Positions 1-6,054 are shown, counted from the stretch's first letter. The stretch: 23,879 nt of DNA from M55B132 sp964508895 (GCA_964508895.1 CAZDWF010000051.1:1-23879); one strand, 5' to 3'. A program made the numbers and translations. Notes: a model not told the origin generated them from the sequence alone.

Positions 1-69
1 ATACTTAATGTACAAAGCAATATGAAATAAGTTAGAGGTTACATAGAATCAGTGAATGGTCACCAGGAA

Positions 70-222
70 TTAGGTTCTAGGTTCTGGGGAGTATGTGCAA
101 ATTTGAATTGTACTTACCTTGAGTTGATGGCTTTTATAAATGGGAAGCTCCACAGTCATACTATGAATATCTAAAGTTAACTTTTTAGACAGCTTCCATA
201 TTTCAAGGCCTGTATAACTCAT
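70..222 (-). pseudogene. Truncated four-helix-bundle (S23/IVS-type) protein gene
   Basis: Reading the minus strand from the ATG at 222 gives about 50 residues. Residues 1-27 contain the segment GLEIWKLSKKLTLDIHSM followed by TVELP. This matches the conserved N-terminal helix of the four-helix-bundle proteins first described from 23S rRNA intervening sequences (typical pattern LEVWKLsreLa.eIy.lT..fP). Family members are usually about 115-125 residues. Here the match fades after about residue 30, and the reading frame then runs into a 7-nt repeat array that supplies the last residues and the TAA stop. Helices 2-4 are absent, so the gene appears deleted internally and at its 3' end. The family is small and its cellular role is not established. 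The family call rests on one helix recognised by eye. Confidence 0.55.
71..91. repeat. 7-nt repeat array (TAGGTTC), left arm
   Basis: Two exact TAGGTTC units followed by a degenerate third (TGGGGAG). Positions 77-89 are an exact 13-bp inverted repeat of 356-368. The array overlaps the 3' end of the four-helix-bundle relic and provides its stop codon. Confidence 0.7.
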
Positions 223-355
223 ATTCAATATTTTAATATTTTATACAGAATCCCAATGATTGTTCATGATGAAAACTTAGATAAATAGGTGAAGTAAGAA
301 AAAGAGATTTGTAAAAAAACAAATCAAGGAGACATTATTACTATTCGCATATAAG

Positions 356-393
356 CCCCAGAACCTAGTGCCTAGTTTACCTAGTACCTGGCA
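356..393. repeat. 7-nt repeat array (CCTAGTN), right inverted arm
   Basis: Units CCTAGTG, CCTAGTTTA (9 nt), CCTAGTA and CCTGGCA follow a CCCCAGAA lead-in. The 13 bp at 356-368 are the exact reverse complement of 77-89. The two arms therefore bracket a segment of about 290 bp that contains the four-helix-bundle relic. Confidence 0.7.
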
Positions 394-428
394 TAGCCCA
401 TTAATTGGGTGTGATCTGGTTTTAAGGA

Positions 429-611
429 TTAATCATTTCTGTTATCCTGCTTATAGGGGAAAGGAAACTCTTTGAGATTGTTTTCTTTATCAAGATACAT
501 AAACTTCCTGGGAGATACTTCCGGATAGTTATTGTATCTTTTCCTTACAATCAGAAATTGGTTATTAGTAATCATTGATGCGTACTTATTATTCCAGAAT
601 ACAACAAAAGT
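429..611 (-). pseudogene. C-terminal fragment of an unidentified protein gene
   Basis: The minus strand is open from 611 down to a TAA at 429-431, giving about 60 residues, or 48 residues from the internal ATG at 575. The composition is protein-like: it includes the stretches MITNNQFLIVRKRYNNYPEV and FMYLDKENNLKEFPFPYKQ, with alternating aromatic and charged residues and no low-complexity character. An in-frame TAA lies just upstream at 612-614, and the AT-rich sequence beyond it does not look coding. This suggests the 3' end of a decayed gene rather than a complete small gene. I do not recognise the family. Confidence 0.4.
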
Positions 612-812
612 TTAAAAAATATTTGAGAAATGCAAGAAAAAATATAAATTCTTTATATTGTTTTAAAATTGATACTTATTATTATTGAAGTGATTATACT
701 GAGATAGAAAGTGTTACATTAAACATATGTTTTGAAGATTTGAGATATATGTAAAATAGTGGTATATTGTATAATTGTTAATTCAATATTATAACCTATA
801 AAATCCAAGGTC

Positions 813-1703
813 ATGAAACCTCACAACAAAATTCTTCTTCTGTTTTTTTTATTGGCAACTTCTTCATTGGCAGCACAAACAGTTCAGTATATTTTTACTT
901 CGAAAGATGCAATGATCCGACGTTTTCAATTTTCTGTTGATACAACAAATCATGGAGATTATGAGTACATCAACATGCATGCCTGGACAAATAATGGTTC
1001 TTACGTAGTACATCGTAGTTTGATTGAATTTGATTTGTCATCTGTAAGCCATGATACACTGCAAACAGCTACATTAAAGTTATATAGCGATATACATTCT
1101 ACCTTCTATCCAAATGGACATAATTATTGCGAAGACTTTCCAAAAAACGAATTAATTATTAATCAAATAACTGAAGAATGGGAAGAAGATGAAGTACATT
1201 GGGCGAACCGTCCTGGAGTTTCTTTTAAAAATGAAGTATTTGTCCCGGCAGGTATTGATCATGGCTTCCAGGATTATGAAATTGATGTAACTGACATGGT
1301 ACTGGAGATGCTTGCTGATCCGGTTAGAAGTCATGGTTTTATGATCCAGCTTTTTACGGAGTGGTATCATGTTCGAACAGTTTTTGCATCTTCAGATAAT
1401 CCTTCACCAGAATTCCATCCCAGACTTGAGATAATAAGTGGAACTGTTAAAATCAATGAAGAAGGTGTACTGGAGCAGTTCAGGATTTACCCAAATCCAT
1501 CATCCGGTGAGATTAAAATTGAATTTGAAAAAAATGATCTTTCTATAGATCAGGTTATAATTTACAATCAATCAGGACAAAAAGTATTGACAGGAGAGCT
1601 TGTAAATAATACAATTGAAGTTGCAAGCCTGCAGGATGGAATGTATATCGTTGAAATTATAAGTGAGGATTTGAGAGTGAGAAAGAAATTCATCAAGCAA
1701 TAG
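813..1703 (+). CDS. Secreted DNRLRE-domain protein with T9SS sorting tail
   Basis: The 296-residue protein starts with a signal peptide (K6 followed by a hydrophobic run at 7-19, small residues at 20-21). Residues about 22-208 resemble the DNRLRE/disaggregatase-related beta-sandwich domain: a RSLIEFDLSS core strand, a long ATLKLYSD strand, a WEEDEVHWANRPG loop, and a late HGFMIQLF plus FASSDNP segment. From residue 223 the chain is a classic type A T9SS C-terminal domain, starting FRIYPNPSSG, with VIIYNQSGQKV and a final DGMYIVEI strand plus basic end. It is expected to be exported by Sec, moved across the outer membrane by T9SS and attached at the surface or released. DNRLRE domains occur in carbohydrate-related surface proteins, but no catalytic motif is visible. 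The gene stands alone; downstream lie short repeats and a bidirectional hairpin terminator. Confidence 0.85.
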   Translation: MKPHNKILLLFFLLATSSLAAQTVQYIFTSKDAMIRRFQFSVDTTNHGDYEYINMHAWTNNGSYVVHRSLIEFDLSSVSHDTLQTATLKLYSDIHSTFYPNGHNYCEDFPKNELIINQITEEWEEDEVHWANRPGVSFKNEVFVPAGIDHGFQDYEIDVTDMVLEMLADPVRSHGFMIQLFTEWYHVRTVFASSDNPSPEFHPRLEIISGTVKINEEGVLEQFRIYPNPSSGEIKIEFEKNDLSIDQVIIYNQSGQKVLTGELVNNTIEVASLQDGMYIVEIISEDLRVRKKFIKQ

Positions 1704-1741
1704 CATCTTACTACTGCCAATATCACTATTGATAAAGAATT

Positions 1742-1862
1742 GATTAAGCGATTAGACGATTATGCGAACTTTCTACAAGTTCATGACAAACGTAACGATT
1801 TGCAGTACTGTTAGCTACGTGCTGCGAAATCGAATAATCGCGTAATCGAATAATCTGTAATC
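1742..1862. repeat. Inverted arrays of an 8-nt repeat (GATTANNC)
   Basis: The left arm holds GATTAAGC, GATTAGAC and GATTATGC (1742-1765). The right arm (1824-1862) holds the reverse-complement type units GCGAAATC, GAATAATC, GCGTAATC, GAATAATC and TGTAATC. Spacing is 8 nt, dropping to 7 at the end. The two arms could fold onto each other around a loop of about 58 nt that contains an imperfect palindrome near 1801-1824. Confidence 0.6.
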
Positions 1863-1888
1863 GGCAATAGTTTTTCAATCTCTAATTT

Positions 1889-1904
1889 GCATTCTGCATT
1901 CTGC
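1889..1904. repeat. Short GCATTCT 7-nt repeat
   Basis: Two exact GCATTCT units (1889-1902) and the start of a third. They abut the A-run of the hairpin terminator at 1905. Confidence 0.55.
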
Positions 1905-1937
1905 AAAAAAAAAACCTCTCAGCAATGAGAGGGTTTT
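1905..1937. terminator. Bidirectional hairpin terminator
   Basis: A 7-bp stem (1915-1921 with 1926-1932) closes a GCAA loop. Ten A on the left give a strong T-run for minus-strand transcripts, and four T on the right give a weak one for plus-strand transcripts. It probably served the tRNA relic at 1939-1958 and may also end transcription from the DNRLRE gene. Confidence 0.75.
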
Positions 1938-1938
1938 G

Positions 1939-1958
1939 CTGTGATCCCGCTGAGGCTC
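1939..1958 (-). pseudogene. tRNA-Lys 3'-end relic
   Basis: These 20 bp are identical to 2059-2078, which span the 3' acceptor strand and the 3' half of the T-arm of the intact tRNA-Lys. The copy stops inside the T-loop. Beyond it (1959-1993) is unrelated sequence that forms an inverted repeat with it (GCTGAGGC at 1949-1956 against GCCTCAGC at 1987-1994). The relic keeps its own terminator on the minus strand. It is either a decayed tandem tRNA duplicate or an integration scar. Confidence 0.65.
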
Positions 1959-2024
1959 CCCTCTGTTCATCGGGATAAACTTCTCGCCTCAGCTATAGCA
2001 GCTTGAAACGATACAATAGTGCAT

Positions 2025-2054
2025 AAAAAAAGCTTCCCATTGCTGAGAAGCTTT
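2025..2054 (-). terminator. Terminator of tRNA-Lys
   Basis: A stem of about 10 bp (2029-2038 with 2045-2054, one mismatch) has a 6-nt loop and a run of A on the plus strand, which reads as a T-run on the minus strand. It lies 7 nt past the tRNA 3' end. Confidence 0.8.
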
Positions 2055-2061
2055 GTCTCTG

Positions 2062-2134
2062 TGATCCCGCTGAGGCTCGAACTCAGGACCCACGGCTTAA
2101 AAGGCCGTTGCTCTACCAACTGAGCTACGGAATC
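2062..2134 (-). tRNA. tRNA-Lys (anticodon TTT)
   Basis: The 73-nt cloverleaf is complete. The acceptor stem GATTCCG/CGGGATC has one T-G pair. The D-arm is GCTC/GAGC with an AGTTGGTA loop. The anticodon stem ACGGC/GCCGT carries loop CTTTTAA, giving anticodon TTT. The T-arm CTGAG/CTCAG has loop TTCGAGC, and the discriminator is A. The 3' CCA is not encoded. The anticodon reads AAA and AAG lysine codons. A promoter (2154-2184) and a terminator (2025-2054) bracket it as a single-gene unit. Confidence 0.97.
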
Positions 2135-2153
2135 ATTTCTTCAAATGCGGGTG

Positions 2154-2184
2154 CAAAATTACTAAGCTTGTGTGAAATAAACAA
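2154..2184 (-). promoter_or_regulatory. Promoter of tRNA-Lys (-7/-33 type)
   Basis: On the minus strand a TAATTTTG box (2154-2161) fits the Bacteroidota -7 consensus TAnnTTTG. A TTG (2182-2184) lies 20 nt upstream as the -33 element. The box ends about 19 nt before the tRNA 5' end. Confidence 0.6.
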
Positions 2185-2263
2185 ATAAAATTTTGATTAT
2201 TTTTTTCTATTATAGTGACATGATGTAACTTAATGAAAGTTTTAGTAATTATAGTTTTTTCCC

Positions 2264-2284
2264 GTCACCAGTCACCAGTCGCCA
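2264..2284. repeat. 7-nt repeat array (GTCACCA)
   Basis: Three tandem units: GTCACCA, GTCACCA, GTCGCCA. The same unit family (CAGTNAC) reappears at 20464-20491 on the same strand. Confidence 0.7.
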
Positions 2285-2302
2285 GCACATCATGCATGGG
2301 AT

Positions 2303-2386
2303 AACGATAAAAACTAAAAGCTAAACGCAAATTTCTAAATTCTATAGTCTATAATCTAAAGTCTATAATCTATAATCTATAGTCTA
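2303..2386 (-). repeat. 12-unit 7-nt array at the tsaC-like stop codon
   Basis: Read on the minus strand, twelve consecutive 7-mers run without a phase break. They start with TAGACTA one base after the TGA stop, continue with TAGATTA, TAGACTT, TAGAATT and TAGAAAT, and become more degenerate (TAGCTTT, TAGTTTT, TATCGTT) away from the gene. It belongs to the same unit family as 16269-16436 and 19244-19269. Confidence 0.8.
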
Positions 2387-2387
2387 A

Positions 2388-2996
2388 TCAAATCTCTCCC
2401 TTTCCCTCACGAATCACTTCCGGTATTCCAAACGTACAATCAATAATGGTAGAGGGAATATTTCCTCCGAAGCCTCCATCAATTACAATGTCAACCAGGT
2501 GGGTGTATTTTTCATAAATAAGTTCAGGGTCGGTGGTGTATTCTATAAGTTCATCATCATCATGTACTGAAGTTGACATTATAGGGTTTCCGAGGTGACG
2601 AACAATTTCAATGGGTATATTATTATCTGGCACACGTATCCCAACTGTCTTTTTTTTGCTCTGGAAAAGTTTAGGGACATTGTTATTGGCATTCAGGATA
2701 AATGTATAAGGACCCGGCAAATAACTTTTCATCAATTTGAAAACAGTGTTATCAATGGGCTTGGTGAAATCGGAAAGGTGACTCAGGTCATGGCATAGAA
2801 AAGAGAAGTTGGCTTTTTCTTTTTTAATTCCTTTGATACGCGCAATTTTGTCTACAGCTTTTGGATTGTTGATATCGCAACATAATCCGTATATTGTATC
2901 TGTAGGACAAATTACAACTCCTCCATCCTCAAGACATTCTACTACTCTTAAGATTTGTCGTTCACTGGGCGTCTCTGGATGTATCTTTAATAACAC
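2388..2996 (-). CDS. Sua5/YciO/YrdC-family protein (L-threonylcarbamoyladenylate synthase type)
   Basis: This 202-residue protein shows the family signatures PTDTIYGL (31-38), LPGPYTFIL (93-101), GIRVPD (119-124) and STS (141-143), and ends near REGKGE. TsaC/Sua5 enzymes make threonylcarbamoyl-AMP from threonine, bicarbonate and ATP for the t6A37 modification of ANN-decoding tRNAs. The IKGIKKEKANFSFLC segment (54-68) is closer to the YciO branch, whose activity is less certain, so I leave the symbol blank. The start is GTG at 2996. I see no ribosome-binding site; the leader is an AT-rich 7-nt repeat that reaches the start codon. The gene is bounded by repeat arrays at both ends. It is the next minus-strand gene after the SRP RNA but probably independent, since the SRP RNA has a T-run. 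Confidence 0.88.
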   Translation of the reverse strand: MLLKIHPETPSERQILRVVECLEDGGVVICPTDTIYGLCCDINNPKAVDKIARIKGIKKEKANFSFLCHDLSHLSDFTKPIDNTVFKLMKSYLPGPYTFILNANNNVPKLFQSKKKTVGIRVPDNNIPIEIVRHLGNPIMSTSVHDDDELIEYTTDPELIYEKYTHLVDIVIDGGFGGNIPSTIIDCTFGIPEVIREGKGEI

Positions 2997-3005
2997 AATT
3001 ATAAA

Positions 3006-3033
3006 TTAAGAATTAAAAATTAAGAATTAAGCC
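3006..3033. repeat. 7-nt repeat array (TTAAGAA) upstream of the Sua5-family gene
   Basis: Four units in register: TTAAGAA, TTAAAAA, TTAAGAA, TTAAGCC. The periodic sequence continues degenerately to the GTG start codon at 2996. It leaves little room for a conventional promoter immediately in front of the gene. Confidence 0.7.
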
Positions 3034-3050
3034 CTTTGACAAGCTCAGGA
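3031..3050. repeat. REP-like motif CCCTTTGACAAGCTCAGG
   Basis: The motif occupies about 3032-3049, directly after the TTAAGAA array. From memory, close variants with CTTCGACAAGCTCAGG recur between genes in many unrelated bacterial genomes. I cannot confirm copy number here, as only one copy is visible in this window. Confidence 0.4.
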
Positions 3051-3095
3051 TATAAATTAAAATATATTTGTATACTGTAGCTTTAGCGAAGGCAT

Positions 3096-3102
3096 AAAAA
3101 AA
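3096..3102 (-). terminator. T-run at the SRP RNA 3' end
   Basis: Seven A on the plus strand directly follow the closing GGGAAAG stem of the SRP RNA. On the minus strand the RNA's own end-stem plus this T-run can act as an intrinsic terminator. Confidence 0.65.
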
Positions 3103-3199
3103 GGGAAAGTTGATTATATCGCACCGCTACAACCGCCTACCCTTGCTGCCGTCAAGCCCTGGGGGAGTTCAGCGGGAGCTGGTCGTATAAGACTTTCCC
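3103..3199 (-). ncRNA. ffs: Signal recognition particle RNA, small bacterial type
   Basis: The ends pair as a long hairpin (GGGAAAGT at the 5' end with ACTTTCCC at the 3' end), about 97 nt in all. The apical domain carries the conserved asymmetric loop elements: CTGAACTCCCCCAGG on the 5' side and GGCAGCAAGGGTAGG on the 3' side, which form the Ffh-binding helix 8. The apical tetraloop reads TGAC, closed by GCT/GGC, instead of the common GGAA; this fits the alternative URRC class. The RNA partners Ffh and FtsY in co-translational targeting of membrane proteins. A -7 box lies 5 nt upstream and a T-run follows directly, so both ends are well supported. Confidence 0.92.
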
Positions 3200-3203
3200 A
3201 TCG

Positions 3204-3233
3204 CAAAAATACAAATATTATCATACGGAACAA
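3204..3233 (-). promoter_or_regulatory. Promoter of SRP RNA
   Basis: On the minus strand the -7 box TATTTTTG (3204-3211) ends five bases before the RNA 5' end. The -33 TTG (3231-3233) is separated from it by 19 nt. This is the best promoter match in the window. Confidence 0.7.
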
Positions 3234-3258
3234 CGTAAACAGCTATCATTTTTTTTCC

Positions 3259-3266
3259 TAAGTTTG
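3259..3266 (+). promoter_or_regulatory. -7 box of the DUF4199 gene
   Basis: TAAGTTTG fits TAnnTTTG and ends 27 nt before the ATG at 3294. I see no clear -33 element. It makes a TTG start at 3264 impossible, because that codon lies inside the promoter. Confidence 0.5.
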
Positions 3267-3293
3267 CATATATTAACCAAAATACTTTCTGTT

Positions 3294-3836
3294 ATGGAAA
3301 ATAAATCTGTTTCTTCATTTAAAACTGCATTAAATTATGGTTTAATTGCAGCAGTGTTATTGATAGTATTCGGGCTTGTTCTGTTTCTTCTTGATATCAG
3401 TATGGATTCACTGAAAATTTATGGAAACCTGGGTTACATTATTGTAATAGTAATGCTTGTTCTTGGTATAAGAGCAATGAAGATTGCAAATGGTGGATTT
3501 ATCAGCTATGGTAAAGCTTTCACTGTATCTTTATTAATTGTTCTAATTGCATATGTGATCAGCTCAATTTATAGTTATTTCTATTTTGTATATATAGATC
3601 CGGGAATGGCAGAGCTATTGGCTGAGAAATCTATTGCTGATGCCGAACAGAACATCCTTACCAGAAATCCTGATGCTTCACAAGCTGAAATTGACCAGGT
3701 AATATCCTATACCGAGAAATTCACAACACCTGTCTGGATGGCAATTTGGGGCTTTGGAATGAATGTAATTTTAGGAACAATATTATCATTGATAGTTCCT
3801 ATATTTATGATGAAGAAAAATCCTGCAGAAGCATAA
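3294..3836 (+). CDS. DUF4199 family membrane protein
   Basis: The protein has 180 residues and four predicted membrane helices, at about 10-34, 43-62, 72-100 and 147-172. A soluble helical segment rich in E, D and Q lies between helices 3 and 4 (about 105-140). The FISYGKAF stretch before the third helix, and the two-plus-two helix layout, match DUF4199, a Bacteroidota-typical inner-membrane family with no known function. I chose ATG 3294 because the only longer in-frame start is a TTG inside the -7 box. It leads a same-strand group with two glycosyltransferases, so a role near cell-surface glycan synthesis is possible but only inferred. The gap to the next gene holds a long inverted repeat. 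Confidence 0.85.
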   Translation: MENKSVSSFKTALNYGLIAAVLLIVFGLVLFLLDISMDSLKIYGNLGYIIVIVMLVLGIRAMKIANGGFISYGKAFTVSLLIVLIAYVISSIYSYFYFVYIDPGMAELLAEKSIADAEQNILTRNPDASQAEIDQVISYTEKFTTPVWMAIWGFGMNVILGTILSLIVPIFMMKKNPAEA

Positions 3837-3844
3837 AATAACTA

Positions 3845-3931
3845 ATGAAAGATGAAAAGTGAAAAATGAAAGATGAATAATGCTTAGCGGACTAATCTTT
3901 CATTTTTCATCCTTCATCCTTCATGTTTCAT
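3845..3931. repeat. Inverted pair of 7-nt arrays (ATGAAAG type)
   Basis: The left arm is six units in register (3845-3886): ATGAAAG, ATGAAAA, GTGAAAA, ATGAAAG, ATGAATA, ATGCTTA. The right arm is five units of the reverse complement (3897-3931): CTTTCAT, TTTTCAT, CCTTCAT twice, GTTTCAT. Only about 10 nt separate the arms, so the transcript could form a long imperfect hairpin between the DUF4199 and GT2 genes. Confidence 0.8.
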
Positions 3932-3940
3932 TAATAGAAT

Positions 3941-4891
3941 ATGGATATATCAGTTCTTGTGCCAGCCTTTAACGAAGAGGAATCAATCGGAGAGCTCTGT
4001 GAGTGGATTGATAAGGTAATGAAAAAAAATAAGTTCTCTTACGAAGTTGTCATTGTTGACGATGGAAGCAATGATGACACATGGAATAAAGTGGAAGAGA
4101 TTTCTTCAGAAAACACTAGCATCAAGGGAATAAAGTTCAGACGAAATTACGGTAAGTCAGCTGCATTGAATGTTGGATTTGAAGCAGTAAAAGGTGATGT
4201 GGTAATTACCATGGATGCTGACCTTCAGGACAGTCCTGAGGAAATCCCCGATCTGTATAACATGATCATGAAGGATGACTATGATCTTGTTTCAGGATGG
4301 AAGAGAAAAAGATACGATCCTATTTCAAAAACTCTTCCGTCAAAATTTTTTAATGGCACCACCAGGTGGATGTCCGGCATCAAGCTTCATGATTTTAATT
4401 GTGGATTGAAAGCATACAAAAACTCTGTTGTAAAACAGATTGAAGTTTATGGTGAGATGCATCGCTATATTCCTGTTATTGCAAAGTGGGCTGGTTTTTC
4501 AAATATTGGAGAAAAGGTTGTGCAGCATCAGGAAAGGAAATATGGAGTTACAAAATTCGGTTTTGAACGTTTTGTGAACGGATTTCTTGATCTCATCTCC
4601 ATCTCTTTTGTCAGCCGATTCGGCAAGCGACCTATGCACTTTTTTGGAACTATGGGAAGCTTATTTTTCCTCTCAGGAGGAGTTGCTGCATTATGGATCA
4701 TTCTGGATAAGATATTTAAATGGAATGCACATAGGTCAATAAGCGATCAACCTGTTTTTTACCTTGCTCTTGTGGCCATGATTATTGGTGCCCAGCTGTT
4801 TTTGGCAGGATTTCTTGCTGAAATGATATCAAGAAGTTCCCCCGACAGAAATAAATATGTCATAGAAAAAAGAACCGATAAAGAAGAATAG
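3941..4891 (+). CDS. Family 2 glycosyltransferase, polyprenyl-phosphate sugar synthase type
   Basis: The 316-residue protein has a GT-A nucleotide-sugar domain: VLVPAFNEEESI (5-16), VDDGSNDDT (39-47), the DADLQD metal/nucleotide motif (92-97), NCGLKAYK (153-160) and the HQERKYGVTKFG acceptor-loop signature (196-207). Two membrane helices follow, at about 233-257 and 271-295. This is the DPM1/GtrB/ArnC-like layout, in which a sugar is moved to undecaprenyl phosphate at the inner membrane to make a lipid-linked donor. The sugar cannot be read from sequence. The gene ends 2 nt before the GT4 start, so the two are probably co-translated. The preceding hairpin repeat leaves open whether transcription comes from the DUF4199 promoter. 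Confidence 0.9.
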   Translation: MDISVLVPAFNEEESIGELCEWIDKVMKKNKFSYEVVIVDDGSNDDTWNKVEEISSENTSIKGIKFRRNYGKSAALNVGFEAVKGDVVITMDADLQDSPEEIPDLYNMIMKDDYDLVSGWKRKRYDPISKTLPSKFFNGTTRWMSGIKLHDFNCGLKAYKNSVVKQIEVYGEMHRYIPVIAKWAGFSNIGEKVVQHQERKYGVTKFGFERFVNGFLDLISISFVSRFGKRPMHFFGTMGSLFFLSGGVAALWIILDKIFKWNAHRSISDQPVFYLALVAMIIGAQLFLAGFLAEMISRSSPDRNKYVIEKRTDKEE

Positions 4892-4893
4892 AA

Positions 4894-6054
4894 ATGCCAG
4901 GAAAACGTAAAGTTGTGATCCTTGGCTCAGCATATCCGCTAAGGGGAGGAGGAATTGCTACTTATAATGAAAGGCTGGCAAAAGCTTTCCAGGATAATGG
5001 TGATGATGTTACAATTTACAATTTCAGCCTACAGTATCCGGGCTTTCTTTTTCCCGGCAAAACGCAATACTCCGATGAAGATCCACCTGATGGCTTACAT
5101 ATTATCACCAAAGTGAATTCCATCAATCCATTGAACTGGATTAGTGTTGGTAATGAAATAAAGCGTTTGAAAGCAGACCTACTTATTGTCAGATATTGGT
5201 TACCCTTTATGGCTCCATGCCTTGGTACTATTTGTGGCCGGGTCAGAAAAAACGATCATACAAAGATTATTGCTATTACAGATAATGTTATCCCTCATGA
5301 AAACCGGCCGGGAGACAGGCAGTTTACCAGTTATTTCCTGAAAAGGATGGATGGCTTTATAACTATGTCGAGATCTGTGCTGGATGATCTCAATACTTTT
5401 GATACTGAAAAACCCAGGAAGTTTTGCGCCCACCCTCTGTATGATAATTTTGGAGATGCTGTTGAAAAAGATAAAGCGATAGCATCATTAGGACTTGATC
5501 CGGGAAGTAAATACCTTCTTTTCTTTGGTTTTATCAGAGATTATAAAGGACTTGATATTTTGCTTGAAGCACTTGCCGATAAAAGAATACGAAACTTTCC
5601 TGTAAAACTTATTGTTGCAGGAGAATTTTATTCTGATTCAAAACCATATTTTGATATTATTGAGAAAAATAACATAAGCGATCTGGTGATCATGAAAAAT
5701 GAATTCATACCCAATGCTGATGTGTATAAATATTTCTGTGCCAGTGATCTTGTTGTCCAACCTTATAAAGATGCAACTCAAAGCGGTGTGACACAGGTTG
5801 CCTATCATTTCGATAAACCTATGGTTGTTTCCAATGTGGGGGCATTGCCGGAAATGGTTCCTCATAATGTTGCAGGATATGTTGTAGATCCTGATAGAAC
5901 AGAAGTTGCAGATGCAGTGATTGATTTTTTCGAGAACAAAAGAGAGGAAGAATTCATAAAGAATGTAAGAGTTGAAAAGAAAAAATATTCATGGGAGAAC
6001 ATGATTTCTGCAATTGATGCGTTAGTATTAGAACTAAACCAACAGAAGAAATGA
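4894..6054 (+). CDS. Family 4 glycosyltransferase
   Basis: A 386-residue GT-B retaining transferase. The N-terminal acceptor domain starts with VVILGSAYPLRGGGIATYNE (7-26), whose glycine loop is typical of GT4. The C-terminal donor domain starts near LLFFGFIRDYKGLDILLEAL (208-227), and the nucleotide-sugar motif SGVTQVAYHFDKPMV with NVGALPEMV spans about 297-322, with E320 in the usual E-x7-E position. No membrane helix is seen, so it should act at the cytoplasmic face. It starts 2 nt after the GT2 stop and its TGA overlaps the next ATG by 4 nt, which places it in a tight operon with the heptose kinase. Its sugar may therefore be a heptose, but that is inference. Confidence 0.9.
   Translation: MPGKRKVVILGSAYPLRGGGIATYNERLAKAFQDNGDDVTIYNFSLQYPGFLFPGKTQYSDEDPPDGLHIITKVNSINPLNWISVGNEIKRLKADLLIVRYWLPFMAPCLGTICGRVRKNDHTKIIAITDNVIPHENRPGDRQFTSYFLKRMDGFITMSRSVLDDLNTFDTEKPRKFCAHPLYDNFGDAVEKDKAIASLGLDPGSKYLLFFGFIRDYKGLDILLEALADKRIRNFPVKLIVAGEFYSDSKPYFDIIEKNNISDLVIMKNEFIPNADVYKYFCASDLVVQPYKDATQSGVTQVAYHFDKPMVVSNVGALPEMVPHNVAGYVVDPDRTEVADAVIDFFENKREEEFIKNVRVEKKKYSWENMISAIDALVLELNQQKK

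Larger units (their letters stand above)
1..812. other. Gene-poor region with two gene relics
   Basis: No intact gene is visible on either strand. The region holds two minus-strand coding relics (70-222 and 429-611) and inverted copies of a 7-nt repeat (71-91 and 356-393), each listed separately. A small hairpin with a 7-bp stem (GATTTGT/ACAAATC) lies at 306-325 and has no T-run. From 612 to 812 the sequence is very AT-rich, and I see no clear promoter for the gene that starts at 813. Confidence 0.6.

Noticed and set aside
1704..1803. An open frame directly after the DNRLRE stop (reads ...ITIDKELIKRLDDYANF...), looking like an antitoxin-type or read-through peptide
   Set aside because: The protein-like look is produced by three tandem 8-nt units (GATTAAGC, GATTAGAC, GATTATGC). 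It has no ATG and no promoter.
1796..1825. Possible integron attC-like site (GTTAGCTACGTGCTGC palindrome)
   Set aside because: Core sites do not pair properly, and there is no integrase or cassette array.
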